Program-made: the position numbers and the translations under genes
Part shown: positions 1-11,208 of the stretch, in pieces
Position numbering within the stretch: the stretch's first letter is position 1
How the letters are laid out: each line of letters begins with the position of its first letter
Assembly (NCBI GenBank): GCA_016714685.1
Contig: JADKCH010000004.1
Location: forward strand, 124,001 to 188,000
Length of the DNA: 64,000 nt
Direction of reading: 5' to 3'
From: Candidatus Geothrix odensensis
GTDB taxonomy: Bacteria; Acidobacteriota; Holophagae; Holophagales; Holophagaceae
Notes under the pieces: model-generated
What the model was told of the DNA's origin: nothing
Seen by the model: only the letters and a program-made list of their open reading frames with translations
Database searches by the model: none

Positions 1-1347
1 CTTGCGCCCGAAGACCTCGCGCTCGGTGAAGATCACCAGGCCCGGCTCCTTCAGGTGGAAGCCCGCGCTCAGGGAGAGGTGCAGGGCGCGGCAGCCCACC
101 TCGGTGCCGTAGGCCTGGGGCAGCTCGTGCTCGCGGATGAACTCCTGGAAGCGATCCCGCATGCCCGGCGTGGAGCCTGCCAGGAACACGCGATGCCCCG
201 TGAGGGCGAGGTCCTGCAGGTGGTCCGCCAGGTCGGAGAGGCGGCCCTGGAACTCGCGCACGGGCTGGGCCGCCAGGGGCACGGTGGCCTCGCTCTGCCA
301 CTCGGTGAGCAGCAGCGTGGACCGGCTGGGATCCGCAGGCAGGAAACGATCCTCGAAGTCGGGACAGACCACGCCGCCCCGGCGCAGCATGGCCAGGCCC
401 TCCTCGATGCGGGCGCGCTCCGCCTCCCGCAGGGCCTCCTCCCAGGCTGGGTCCAGACGGACCCGCAGGCAGGGCGGCACCCAGTGGACCAGCTGGCCCT
501 TCGGCTGCGCCAGCAGGGGATGGAACAGCTCCTCCCCCGGGAAGTGGCCGTGGGTGGCCAGGCGCGCGCGGCGGAAGGCCAGGTCGTCCCCGGGTTCCTG
601 CGTGAGGCCGGCGCGGGAGGCCACGGCGGCCAGCAGGGCCTCGCCATCGCCCCGGTCGCCCTCGTAGCGGGGATAGAGCGTCAGGGTCTCCAGTGCCTCG
701 CCGGTGCGGCGCTGGGTGTCCGGGTCGAAGGGGCTGAGCCGCTCCAGCTCGTCACCGAAGGTCTCCAGGCGCAGGGGCTGGTCGAGGTGGTCGGGCCAGA
801 GGTCCACCACCATGCCGCGGGAGCTGAATTCCCCGGGGGCGGAGGCCAGCTCGGTGCGGCGGTAGCCCAGGGCTACAAGCGTCTCCAGCAGCAGCTCGCG
901 GGGCACCTCGGCGCCCTTGCGCAATTCCAGCTTCTGCTTCTGGAACCAGGTGGGGTGGGGCAGCTTCTCGCAGGCCGTGAGCGGCCCCGTGACCAGCACC
1001 TGCACCCGGCGCTCCAGCAGGCCCACCAGGGTGGACAGGCGCTCTCGCAGCACCATGCCCGGAGGACTGCTCTCGCCGCCCGCGTAGGCCGCGAAGCCCG
1101 GAAAATGGGCCACGCCCCCACCGGGCAGGAGGGCCTGCAGGTCCTGCGCCAGAACGCGGGCCTCGGCCTCGCTGGGGGCATCCACCCAGAGGGTCTGGGG
1201 CCTGCCCTCGCGCCCCACCCACCGGGCCAGCACCAGGGCCAGAGCCGCGGAGGACATCCAGCGGAGCCGGGCTCCCGGAGCCCCGAGATCTCCCGCAGAT
1301 CCAGCGGTCCTCAGTAGTTCCCGCAGCTCATGACCCGTATCATTCAT
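1..1347 (-). CDS. mfd: Transcription-repair coupling factor Mfd, N-terminal part (cut by window edge)
   Basis: The minus strand encodes the first 449 codons of Mfd, which removes RNA polymerase stalled at DNA lesions and recruits the UvrA/UvrB excision machinery. The visible part is the UvrB-like, helicase-dead N-terminal module (for example AAYAGGESSPPGMVLRERLS and TLVGLLERRVQVLVTGPLT), and it reaches the typical segment EPGLVIFTEREVFGRK at the window edge. The polymerase-interacting and translocase domains lie outside. The ATG at 1347 is preceded by GGAAGG seven bases upstream and is the only well-placed start. The gene diverges from the sensor kinase at 1405 with 57 bases between. The antisense ORFs here are shadows. 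Family assignment is from sequence recognition. Confidence 0.9.
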   Translation of the reverse strand, partial: MNDTGHELRELLRTAGSAGDLGAPGARLRWMSSAALALVLARWVGREGRPQTLWVDAPSEAEARVLAQDLQALLPGGGVAHFPGFAAYAGGESSPPGMVLRERLSTLVGLLERRVQVLVTGPLTACEKLPHPTWFQKQKLELRKGAEVPRELLLETLVALGYRRTELASAPGEFSSRGMVVDLWPDHLDQPLRLETFGDELERLSPFDPDTQRRTGEALETLTLYPRYEGDRGDGEALLAAVASRAGLTQEPGDDLAFRRARLATHGHFPGEELFHPLLAQPKGQLVHWVPPCLRVRLDPAWEEALREAERARIEEGLAMLRRGGVVCPDFEDRFLPADPSRSTLLLTEWQSEATVPLAAQPVREFQGRLSDLADHLQDLALTGHRVFLAGSTPGMRDRFQEFIREHELPQAYGTEVGCRALHLSLSAGFHLKEPGLVIFTEREVFGRK

Positions 1348-1404
1348 AGATCCTTCCAGAGTGCCCGAGGAACCCGTAAGTGTCTGTCAGAAAGGTCAGA
1401 GTTC

Positions 1405-3714
<2,310 letters not shown>

Positions 3715-4376
3715 GCACCCGGTCCCACCAGACGCCCTTCTCGCCACGCCTGCCCACGGCAAGGAACATGTTCACCTCGGCATTCCCGGGCAGGCCCAGC
3801 AGGGCCTTGGCCCGCCAGGGATCGAAGCCCTCCATGGGGCAGGTGTCGTAGCCCTCCGCCCGCAGCGCGAGCATGAAGGTGGCCGCGGCCAGGGCCGTGC
3901 TCTTGTGGGCCATGACGCGGAGATCCGCGCGGGACATGAGGTTCGGCGTGGGCTTGAAGAGCGAGGCCACGCGGCTGATGACCCGCTTCAGCGGTCCGAG
4001 GAGACCGAAGGGCCCGGTGGTGTAGACCAGCGGGATGATCTTCCGGTAGTACGAGGCCTGGCTGGGCCGCAGGGGCCCCCGGCCCTCGAAGATCCGCAGG
4101 ATCTCATCCCGGTTCCGGCGCCAGGTGTCCCGGTGGGTCACCAGCGCGATGAGCACCGGAGCGGTCTTGGCCGGGAGCTGGTCCAGGCAGGCGGCATTGG
4201 CCGCCTGGCGGACCTTCGGATCGCGGATGACCACGAACTCCCAGGGCTGCAGGTTGCTGGAGCTGGGGGCGAGCCGGGCCGCATCGAGGGCGCGGTCCAG
4301 CACCTCCTGCGGCACAGCCTCCGGAAGGAATTCCCGCACCGTGCGCCGGGATTCCACGGCCTCATAGAAAGCTGGC

Positions 4377-7300
4377 TCAGGCATCCGGCGCCTCTGCCAG
4401 GGGCGGGAGGGGCACCGGCTCGGCCACGGTCATGCCGAGGCGTCGGCGCGTCCAGGCCCAGGCCTTGGCCAGGGTGAAGTCCTCGAGGAGCTCGAAGAAC
4501 ACCGGCACCACGATCAGCGTGAGCAGGGTGGAGGTGATGAGGCCACCCACCACGGCGCGGGCCATGGGGGCGCGCATCTCGGCACCGGCGCCCAGGGCCA
4601 GGAAGAGCGGGAGCATGCCCCCGATCATGGCGAAGCTGGTCATGAGGATGGGCCGCAGCCGCACGGTGCCCGCGCGGATGATGGCCTGGCGGCGCGAGAT
4701 GCCCTCCTCGCGTTCCAGGTGCAAGGCGTGGTCCACCAGCAGGATGGCGTTCTTGGTGACCAGGCCCATGAGCAGGATCATGCCGATGCTCGTCATCATG
4801 GACATGGAGTCGCCCGTGACCAGGAGCATGAGCACCATGCCCACCATGGAGAGCGGCAGGCTGGCCATGATGGCCACGGGCAGCTTGAAGCTCTCGAACT
4901 GGCTGGCCAGCACGAAGTAGATGAAGAACACCGCCAGCAGCAGCGACGTGCCCATGTAGCCGGCGGTCTCCTTGCTGTCCCGGGTCTGGCCCAGGAACTC
5001 GACCCGCACGCCCTCCGGCAGCTGGCCGCTGGCCTTCAGCTCCGCGACCTTCTTGGCGGCTTCGGCGCTCACTTCGCCCAGGGTGGAGCCGTCGAAGTTG
5101 GCGTTCACCTCCACTTCCTCCATCAGGTCGTGGCGCTGGAGCTTGGCCGGGGCGAGGCCCTCCTCGAAGCGCACCACCTGGTTCAGGCGCACCAGGGGGT
5201 GCTTGCCGCCGCCGAGGTCCTTCGTGCTCACCACGGTCATGTTGGCCAGCTGGGTGGCGAACCGGCGCTCCTGGTCGGCCAGCCGCACGCGCACATCGCG
5301 TTGCTCGCCCTTCTCGTCCTCGTACTTGGCCACCTTCTCGCCATCCACGAGGGGACGGACCATCTGGGCCACCAGGGCGGGGCTCACGCCCAGGTCCGAG
5401 GCGGCCTTGCGATCGATGACGAGGCGCAATTCCGGCTTGCCGCTGTCCAGGCTGGTGGTGACGTCCACGGCGCCGGGGACGCTCTTCAGCGCCTCCTTCA
5501 CCAGGGGCACGGCCTGGATGACCGCATCCCGCTCCGGGGCCTGCACGGCCACCATGATGGGGAAGGCCATGCCCCAGTCGCTCACGGGCCCCACGGCCGC
5601 GTCCACGCCGGGCACGGCGCGGAAGCCCTCGCGGATCTGGCGGCGGATCTTCACGTGGTTGGGGCGGCGCCCCTCCTTGAGCTTCACGTAGATGCCGCCG
5701 GAGTTGACGGTGCCGTTCAGGCCCGTGCCGATGGTGGTGTAGGTCAATTCCACCCCGGGGACATTCTTGATGGTGGTCTCCAGGGCCAGGGCCTTCTCTC
5801 GGGTCGTGCTGAGGCTGGCGCCGGGCTCCGTCTTGAAGGTCACCTGCAGATCGCCCCGGTCGAAGTCGGGCATGAAGTTGTTGCCGAGCAGGCCCGAGAG
5901 GGCCATGGCCAGGAAGAAGCTGGCGCCGCCGGCGCCCATGACCGTCCAGCGGTGCTGGAGCGCCCACTCGATGGCCTTCTTGTAGAACTGCTCCCAGCTG
6001 TCGAGCACGCGGCCGAAGGCCTCCACGCTGCGCATGATCCAGTTGCGGCCCCGGTAGTGGACGTGGCCGTCGGCGCTCTTCTCGTGCTCGGGATCGGGCC
6101 ACACGGCGCTGAGCATGGGATCCAGGGTGAAGCTCACGAACAGCGAGACCGCCACGGCGAAGGCCACGACGATGCCGAAGGGGAAGAAGAACTTGCCCAC
6201 GATGCCGCCCATGAAGGCCACGGGCACGAACACCGCGAGGATGGACAGGGTGGTGGCGATGACCGCGGGGCCGATCTCGGCCGTGCCCTCCCGGGCCGCC
6301 GTGACGTGATCCTTGCCCATCTCCGCGTGCCGCGTGATGTTCTCGCGGACCACGATGGCGTCATCGATGAGGATGCCGATGGCCAGGCTGAGGCCCATGA
6401 GGGTCATGGTGTTCAGCGTGAAGTCCAGGGCCCGCATGACGATGAAGGTGGAGATCACGGAGACCGGCAGCGTGAGGCTCGTGATCAGCGTGGAGCGCCA
6501 GCTCTTCAGGAAGAAGAACACGATGATCACCGTGAGCAGGCCGCCCACGTAGATGGAGACGTTCACGTCCTCCACGTTGTCGATGATGAAGCGGGCATTG
6601 TCCTTGGCGGTGACCACCTCGACGCCTTGCTTCTGCAGCTCGGGCTTCAGCTCGTGGAGGGCCTTCTCCACGGCGGTGACCATGGCCACGGTATTGCCGC
6701 CGACCTGGCGCTGGATCTCCAGGGCGACCACGTCCTTGCCGCCCAGGCGGGCCAGGCTGCGCTTCTCCTTGATGCCGTCCACGATCGTCGCCACTTCCTG
6801 CAGCTCGATGGGCCGGCCGGCCTTGTTGCCCACGATCACGTGGTTGAAGTCGGCCACGGACCTGGCCTTGGCATCCACCTTGACCGAGACTTCGCGGCTG
6901 CCCTGGAGCAGGTTGCCGCTGGGGATGGCCAGCGTGTCGCTGGCCAGGGCGCTCTTCACGGCCCCGAGGGCCAGGCCCTGGGCTTCGAGCTTCTGGGGAT
7001 CGATCTGGACGAGGATCTCCCGGGTGCTGACGCCCGCCGGCTCCACCTTGCCCACGCCGGGGATGTTCTCGATGCGGCGCTTGAGGAAGTCCTCGGCGAT
7101 GCGGGTGAGCTCCCGGTCGTTCATGCCCTGGTGCTTGGCGTCGGGCTGCACCACCAGGGAGAGCACGGGCAGCGAGGCCGGGTCGAACTTGGAGATGACG
7201 GGTTCCTCGATGTTGCTGGGGAGGTCGCGCCGGATCTGGCCGATCTTGGTGCGCACGTCGTTGAGCGCGTTGTCCACGTTGCGGCCCAGGTGGAACTGGA

Positions 7301-7577
7301 TCACCAGGGTGCCCAGGCCCTCCTGGCTGGTGGAGCTGATCTCCTTGATCTTCTCGATGGGGTTGACGGCCTCCTCGATCTTGCGCACCACGTCCTGCTT
7401 GACGGACTCGGGGCTGGCGCCGGGGTAGATGACGGAGACGGTGACGGTGGGGATGTCCGTGTTGGGGTACTGGTCGATGCCCAGGCTCCTCACGGAGAAG
7501 AGGCCCAGCACCACCAGGGCCAGCATGATGCAGACGGTGAAGACGGGTCGGCGGATGGAGAAATCAGACAGGAACAT
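4377..7577 (-). CDS. RND multidrug efflux pump, inner-membrane permease (AcrB/MexB type)
   Basis: A 1,066-residue HAE1-type resistance-nodulation-division transporter, the proton-driven inner-membrane part of a tripartite pump. It opens with the classic first helix (FSIRRPVFTVCIMLALVVL) and YPNTDIPTVTVSVIYPGASP. The proton relay is intact: the Asp pair in GILIDDAIVVREN of TM4 and the Lys in GLVTKNAILLVDHA of TM10. Two large periplasmic loops and twelve membrane helices match the family plan, and the length is typical. It starts three bases after the adaptor stop codon and overlaps the nitroreductase start. The complete adaptor and TolC partner are directly upstream. HAE1 (organic substrates) fits better than the metal-exporting HME group, but the substrate cannot be read from the sequence. 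Confidence 0.95.
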   Translation of the reverse strand: MFLSDFSIRRPVFTVCIMLALVVLGLFSVRSLGIDQYPNTDIPTVTVSVIYPGASPESVKQDVVRKIEEAVNPIEKIKEISSTSQEGLGTLVIQFHLGRNVDNALNDVRTKIGQIRRDLPSNIEEPVISKFDPASLPVLSLVVQPDAKHQGMNDRELTRIAEDFLKRRIENIPGVGKVEPAGVSTREILVQIDPQKLEAQGLALGAVKSALASDTLAIPSGNLLQGSREVSVKVDAKARSVADFNHVIVGNKAGRPIELQEVATIVDGIKEKRSLARLGGKDVVALEIQRQVGGNTVAMVTAVEKALHELKPELQKQGVEVVTAKDNARFIIDNVEDVNVSIYVGGLLTVIIVFFFLKSWRSTLITSLTLPVSVISTFIVMRALDFTLNTMTLMGLSLAIGILIDDAIVVRENITRHAEMGKDHVTAAREGTAEIGPAVIATTLSILAVFVPVAFMGGIVGKFFFPFGIVVAFAVAVSLFVSFTLDPMLSAVWPDPEHEKSADGHVHYRGRNWIMRSVEAFGRVLDSWEQFYKKAIEWALQHRWTVMGAGGASFFLAMALSGLLGNNFMPDFDRGDLQVTFKTEPGASLSTTREKALALETTIKNVPGVELTYTTIGTGLNGTVNSGGIYVKLKEGRRPNHVKIRRQIREGFRAVPGVDAAVGPVSDWGMAFPIMVAVQAPERDAVIQAVPLVKEALKSVPGAVDVTTSLDSGKPELRLVIDRKAASDLGVSPALVAQMVRPLVDGEKVAKYEDEKGEQRDVRVRLADQERRFATQLANMTVVSTKDLGGGKHPLVRLNQVVRFEEGLAPAKLQRHDLMEEVEVNANFDGSTLGEVSAEAAKKVAELKASGQLPEGVRVEFLGQTRDSKETAGYMGTSLLLAVFFIYFVLASQFESFKLPVAIMASLPLSMVGMVLMLLVTGDSMSMMTSIGMILLMGLVTKNAILLVDHALHLEREEGISRRQAIIRAGTVRLRPILMTSFAMIGGMLPLFLALGAGAEMRAPMARAVVGGLITSTLLTLIVVPVFFELLEDFTLAKAWAWTRRRLGMTVAEPVPLPPLAEAPDA

Positions 7578-7580
7578 GGC

Positions 7581-8693
7581 TCACTTCCCCCCGGCGGCGG
7601 GCGTGGCGATGCGCAGGCGGCTGCCCACGGCCACCAGGTCCTTGCCGCTGTCGATGACCTGGGCGCCCACGGGGAGGCCGGTGATGGGACGGTAGCCGTC
7701 CTGTTCCGCGCCCAGCGCCACCTTGCGGCGGGCGGCCACCCCCTGCTCCGCGATGAAGAGCTCGGCGTCACGGTCCTGGGCCTTCAGGAGGGTCGCCGGC
7801 AGGGCGGGGCTCTTGGTCTCGCCCTCGCCCAGGATCACGCCCTCCACGAAGAGCCCGCCCTTGAGCTCGCCATCAGCATTGGGAACCTCGACCCGAACGC
7901 GGAGGGTGCGGCCATCCTGGGAGAGGCTGGGGCTCACCTGGGCCACGCGGCCCTCCACCATGCGGTTCAGGCCGATGGCGCGGAAGCTGGCCCGCTGCCC
8001 CACCTTCACCTGGGCCATGGCCTCGGTGGGCAGGTCGGCACGGATCTCGAGCTTGCGGTTGTCCACCACCTCGAAGGCGGTCTGGCCGGGATTCAGCATC
8101 TCGCCGGGCTGCACCAGGCGCCGGGCGACCTGCCCTGCGAAGGGCGCCACGAGGCGGGCCTTCTTCAGGCGCAGGCGGGCCAGGCCCAGGTTGCTCTCCG
8201 CGGCCTGGGCCGCGGCCCTGGTGGCGTTGAAGACCGTCTCGGCCTGCTGGGCCGCCTGCCGGGTGATGCTGCGCTTCTCGAGCAGGGCCACAGAGCGGTC
8301 AAAGTCCCGCTGGGCCTGCAGGGCCTGGGCCTTGGCCTGGGCCAGCTGGGCCTCGGCCACCTGGACGCCCAACGCGTAGTCGTCTTCATCCTGAGCCCCC
8401 AGCAGGGCACCGGCAGCGACCGTGTCGCCCTCCTGCACCGCCACGCGGGTGACCCGGCCGGTCACTTCGGCCTTGAGCTCGGCGCGGTTCACGGCCAGCA
8501 GGGTGCCGGTGAAGGCCACGGCGGGACGGAAAGCGCGCTCCTGGACATTGACGAGGGTGACGGCCACCGTGCCTTCCCCCTTCACGGTGGCCTGGTGGCT
8601 CAGCTCCGTGTTGCGCTGGGTGCGGTGATAGACGGCTGCCCCGGCGATGAGGGCGACGGGCAGGGAGATGTAGAGGATGGTCTTGAGGTTCAT
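7581..8693 (-). CDS. RND efflux periplasmic adaptor (membrane fusion protein)
   Basis: A 370-residue adaptor that links the RND permease to the TolC channel across the periplasm. It has an N-terminal membrane anchor or signal (LKTILYISLPVALIAGAAVY), the first half of a lipoyl/barrel-sandwich domain (VTGRVTRVAVQEGDTVAAGA), a long alpha-helical hairpin rich in Ala and Gln, the second lipoyl half (LVAPFAGQVARRLVQPGEML), then beta-barrel and membrane-proximal domains. The ATG at 8693 follows GGAG and overlaps the tolC stop as ATGA, which indicates coupling; an upstream in-frame TTG at 8705 is a less likely start. Family membership is clear; substrate is unknown. Confidence 0.93.
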   Translation of the reverse strand: MNLKTILYISLPVALIAGAAVYHRTQRNTELSHQATVKGEGTVAVTLVNVQERAFRPAVAFTGTLLAVNRAELKAEVTGRVTRVAVQEGDTVAAGALLGAQDEDDYALGVQVAEAQLAQAKAQALQAQRDFDRSVALLEKRSITRQAAQQAETVFNATRAAAQAAESNLGLARLRLKKARLVAPFAGQVARRLVQPGEMLNPGQTAFEVVDNRKLEIRADLPTEAMAQVKVGQRASFRAIGLNRMVEGRVAQVSPSLSQDGRTLRVRVEVPNADGELKGGLFVEGVILGEGETKSPALPATLLKAQDRDAELFIAEQGVAARRKVALGAEQDGYRPITGLPVGAQVIDSGKDLVAVGSRLRIATPAAGGK

Positions 8694-10030
8694 GGTCGGC
8701 TCCAAAAATTCGTCAAAGTCAGAGGGGGCAGGCCCAGAGACCTGCGCTGATCGAAGCGGGCGGACCAGAGGCCCAGCTCGGCGCGGCGCCGCTGGCTTTC
8801 GGCCTGGCGTTCCGCGCGCTCCGCCTGGAGCAGGTCGAGGGAGGTGATGAGGCCCTGGTCGAAGGATTCGCGGCTCATGCGCAGCGCCTCCGCCGTGGCG
8901 TCATGGGCGCGGCGGGCGGCCTCGTTGAGGGCGATGGCCTTCTCCAGCTCGCGGTCGGCGGTGCTCTGCTCGATGGCCACGGAGCGCTCCCGGTCCACGC
9001 GCAGCTGCTTCACCTGCTCGAGCTGGGCGGTGTTCTGGGCGCGCTTGCCCGAGCTGCGCAGGCCGTCGAAGACCGGGAACTTCATGGTGAGGCTCACCTT
9101 CCAGGTGTCGTAGGGTTCCTTGAAGAGGTTGTCGGACTTGCCGGCCTGGTAGCCGTAGCTGGCGCTGAGGTCGAACTTGGGGCGCAGGTCGGACTTGATG
9201 ATCTTGTCGTTGGCCCGGTACATCGCCTCCTGCTGCTTCAGCTGGGCCAGCTCGCTGCGCTCGGCGCCCTGGGGCTTGGCGGCGGCCTCTGGCAGTCCCA
9301 GGCCGGCGAGGGCGAGCGGCGTCTTAGGCTCCAACCCCAGCTGGCCATTCAGGACTTCGAGGGCCCGCTTGACCTGGGCCTCGGCCTGGAGGGCCTCGGG
9401 GATCACCGCCAGGAGCTCGCTCTCGGCCCGGAGGCGGTCCAGCTCGGTGGCCGTCTGGGCCTCCAGCCTGGCCTTCACGTCGGACACGAACTGCTCGGCG
9501 GTCCGGCGCCGGCTCTCGATGACTTCCTGCTCCGCCTGGGCGGCCAGGACGCCCAGGTAGGCCTTGGCGACGCCGTGGAGCACGTCCAGCTCCGAGGTGG
9601 TGTAGGCGAGGGAGGCTTCCTGCTCACCCATCAGGGCGATGTCCACGGCCGTGCCCAGCTTGCCCCAGTAGAAGAGGGGCTGGGTGAGATTGGCCTGCGT
9701 GGTGTAGAGGCTGCGGGTGCTCACCAGGCTGCTCACCGGGAGCCCGATGGCGGGCGCCAGCTCCGCGAAGCTGCTGTTGAGCATGGAGACATCCCGCATG
9801 CGGGTGAAATCGCCCACGAGGGTCAGCTGGGGCAGCGCGTCCGCCCGGGTGCTGGTGATGAGGCCGCGGCGCTCATCGATCCGGGCCTTGGCGGCGCGAA
9901 GCATGGCGTTCTCGGACCGGGCCCGGGACAGGGCGCCTTGGAGATCCAGCGAGAGAGGGGCCTGGGACCTCTCCGCAGGAGGGGGCGTCAGGATTGGGGC
10001 CTGGAGCGCTGGGGGCGAGATCAGGAGCAT
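8690..10030 (-). CDS. TolC-family outer-membrane efflux channel
   Basis: A 446-residue outer-membrane efflux protein, the exit duct of the pump. It shows the two-fold repeat of the family, each half with long Ala/Glu/Gln-rich helices (for example QAEQEVIESRRRTAEQFV and ATAEALRMSRESFDQGLI) separated by strands such as YTTQANLTQPLFYWGK. The conserved element RESFDQGLITSLDLLQAE near the C-terminus is typical. The ATG at 10030 lies two bases after the tetR stop and is preceded by GAGGAA. The N-terminus (MLLISPPALQAPILTPPP) is a poor match to a signal peptide: no basic n-region and many prolines. Either the export signal is unusual or the true start differs. No better upstream start was seen because tetR occupies that sequence. 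Confidence 0.88.
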   Translation of the reverse strand: MLLISPPALQAPILTPPPAERSQAPLSLDLQGALSRARSENAMLRAAKARIDERRGLITSTRADALPQLTLVGDFTRMRDVSMLNSSFAELAPAIGLPVSSLVSTRSLYTTQANLTQPLFYWGKLGTAVDIALMGEQEASLAYTTSELDVLHGVAKAYLGVLAAQAEQEVIESRRRTAEQFVSDVKARLEAQTATELDRLRAESELLAVIPEALQAEAQVKRALEVLNGQLGLEPKTPLALAGLGLPEAAAKPQGAERSELAQLKQQEAMYRANDKIIKSDLRPKFDLSASYGYQAGKSDNLFKEPYDTWKVSLTMKFPVFDGLRSSGKRAQNTAQLEQVKQLRVDRERSVAIEQSTADRELEKAIALNEAARRAHDATAEALRMSRESFDQGLITSLDLLQAERAERQAESQRRRAELGLWSARFDQRRSLGLPPLTLTNFWSRP

Positions 10031-10032
10031 GG

Positions 10033-10707
10033 TCAGTTCCTCGGCTGCGGGAAGGCCTCGGGGACGCCAAGTCCCCGCAGGCTGAAATCGATGAAGTGCT
10101 GGATGAGTTTTTCCGCGTCCTCGGGATAGGCCGGATTGCCCCGGATGAGGCGGATGATCCCCAGGGAATTGCGGAAGTGGATCATCAACCCCTGGATGCT
10201 CACGCCCATGGCGAAGAGCGCCTCCTCGTCCAGGTCGGGCCGCAGGATCTGGAGGCAGTTCGTCAGGTAGGTGACGTAGGGCCGGATATGCTCCAACAGC
10301 AGGGCCGAGGAGGCGGGCCGGGGCGACTGCATCTCCCGGGTCATGAGGACCATGGCCGCCTCGTCGACGGGGTCGGCCCCCTGGCAGGACAGGATCTCGG
10401 TGGTGAAGGCGCGCATGTAGTCCTGAAAGCCCTGCAGGGCGGCCTTCCGCGCCCCGGGCGACCCGGCCGGCGGCAGATCCGCCAGCAGGGACACCGGCGA
10501 GACCTTCCGGGAGAAGATCGCCCGCAGGGCTTCCGCGTACAGGCCTTCCTTGCCGCAAAAGTGGTAGGCCACCAGGGCTGAGTTGGCGTTGGCGCTCTTG
10601 GCGATCTCCCGGATGCCGGCTCCGTCGAAGCCCTTGGAAGCGAAGTGGAGGATGGCCGACTCGATGAGGCGGGTGCGGGTATCGGCCTGCAGGGGAAGTA
10701 GGTTCAT
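10033..10707 (-). CDS. TetR/AcrR-family transcriptional regulator of the efflux operon
   Basis: A 224-residue one-component repressor. The N-terminal helix-turn-helix is clear: RLIESAILHFASKGFDGAGI, then REIAKSANANSALVAYHFCG, the usual TetR recognition-helix pattern ending in YHF. The C-terminal ligand domain resembles the CecR/YbiH type (about 150 residues, helical), which is a tentative assignment. The frame is open to 10752, but the ATG at 10707 gives a standard N-terminus (MNLLPLQADTRTR) and leaves the promoter free. It is the first gene of the efflux operon, two bases before tolC, so it probably represses its own operon through the two palindromes just upstream. Ligand unknown. Confidence 0.9.
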   Translation of the reverse strand: MNLLPLQADTRTRLIESAILHFASKGFDGAGIREIAKSANANSALVAYHFCGKEGLYAEALRAIFSRKVSPVSLLADLPPAGSPGARKAALQGFQDYMRAFTTEILSCQGADPVDEAAMVLMTREMQSPRPASSALLLEHIRPYVTYLTNCLQILRPDLDEEALFAMGVSIQGLMIHFRNSLGIIRLIRGNPAYPEDAEKLIQHFIDFSLRGLGVPEAFPQPRN

Positions 10708-10725
10708 GGGGAGCCTCAAGGTATA

Positions 10726-10741
10726 AATCAATCGAATGATT
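10726..10741. promoter_or_regulatory. Probable TetR operator, proximal palindrome
   Basis: AATCAATCGAATGATT is a 16-bp near-palindrome (arms AATCAA and ATGATT, one mismatch, centre TCGA). It lies 18 bp downstream of the tetR start codon's upstream side and shares its pattern with the distal site. It would sit around the transcription start of the operon. Confidence 0.55.
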
Positions 10742-10754
10742 AAACCATTCATTG

Positions 10755-10782
10755 ATGTTAATCAACCGTTTGATTCTGTCAA
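10755..10782 (-). promoter_or_regulatory. Predicted sigma-70 promoter of the tetR-efflux operon
   Basis: On the minus strand a perfect -35 box TTGACA (10782-10777) is followed after 16 bp by TAACAT (10760-10755), four of six to the -10 consensus. The leader to the tetR ATG would be about 40 bases. The distal TetR palindrome occupies the spacer. Confidence 0.5.
10760..10775. promoter_or_regulatory. Probable TetR operator, distal perfect palindrome inside the promoter spacer
   Basis: AATCAACCGTTTGATT is a perfect 6-4-6 palindrome. Its centre is 34 bp (about three helical turns) from the centre of the proximal site, so two dimers could bind the same face. It fills the spacer between the predicted -35 and -10 boxes of the minus-strand promoter, a position where binding would block RNA polymerase. 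Confidence 0.6.
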
Positions 10783-10857
10783 CCCCCGAATTTTGATTCT
10801 GGTCGCCGCCCCCCGTCCGGTCCTTCATGGCATGCTGGATCCCTTCGGAGTCAGCCC

Positions 10858-11208
10858 ATGCCCTTCCTGGTCTTCTATTTCATCCTCTTCGTCGTCCTCA
10901 TCTTCCAGGGCACGCACGTGGCTGGCGAGATCAAGACCCCGCTCGGCACCCTGCCCGAGGAGGTGGGCCAGAACCCCGTGGCTGCCGCCCGCTGGGGAAT
11001 CCTGCTCATCACTGTCGGTTTCTTCGGCGCCATCCTGGGTCTCTTGGGGTTCCGCGCCCCTGGCCTCGCCGCCCTTCGTCCTGCCTTCATGGCGGTGGGC
11101 CTCGGTGTCCTGGCCCTGTACGGCCTGTGGGTGATCGTCCTGGGCCGGAGGCCCGAGTTCATCGGCAAGCCCGCCGCAGCTGACGACCACGGGCACGGCC
11201 ACCACTAG
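10858..11208 (+). CDS. Small membrane protein with histidine-rich tail, function unknown
   Basis: A 116-residue protein that I do not recognise. It has three likely membrane helices: PFLVFYFILFVVLIFQG at the N-terminus, WGILLITVGFFGAILGLLGF in the middle, and AFMAVGLGVLALYGLWVIV near the C-terminus. It ends in a His-rich tail (DDHGHGHH) that could bind a metal ion, which is inference. The ATG follows CGGAGTC. It diverges from the tetR operon with about 150 bases between and may share the TetR-controlled region. It overlaps the end of the convergent hydrolase gene by 4 bases. The hydrophobic pattern and start site support a real gene. Confidence 0.7.
   Translation: MPFLVFYFILFVVLIFQGTHVAGEIKTPLGTLPEEVGQNPVAAARWGILLITVGFFGAILGLLGFRAPGLAALRPAFMAVGLGVLALYGLWVIVLGRRPEFIGKPAAADDHGHGHH

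Noticed and set aside
55..1317. 420-codon plus-strand ORF at the left edge
   Set aside because: It is the shadow of mfd on the opposite strand; the minus-strand reading gives clear Mfd sequence and the plus-strand product is Gln/Ala/Gly-rich without motifs.
4719..8750. 1,343-codon plus-strand ORF rich in His, Gly and Asp
   Set aside because: It is antisense to the RND permease and adaptor genes; its length results from high GC at third positions.
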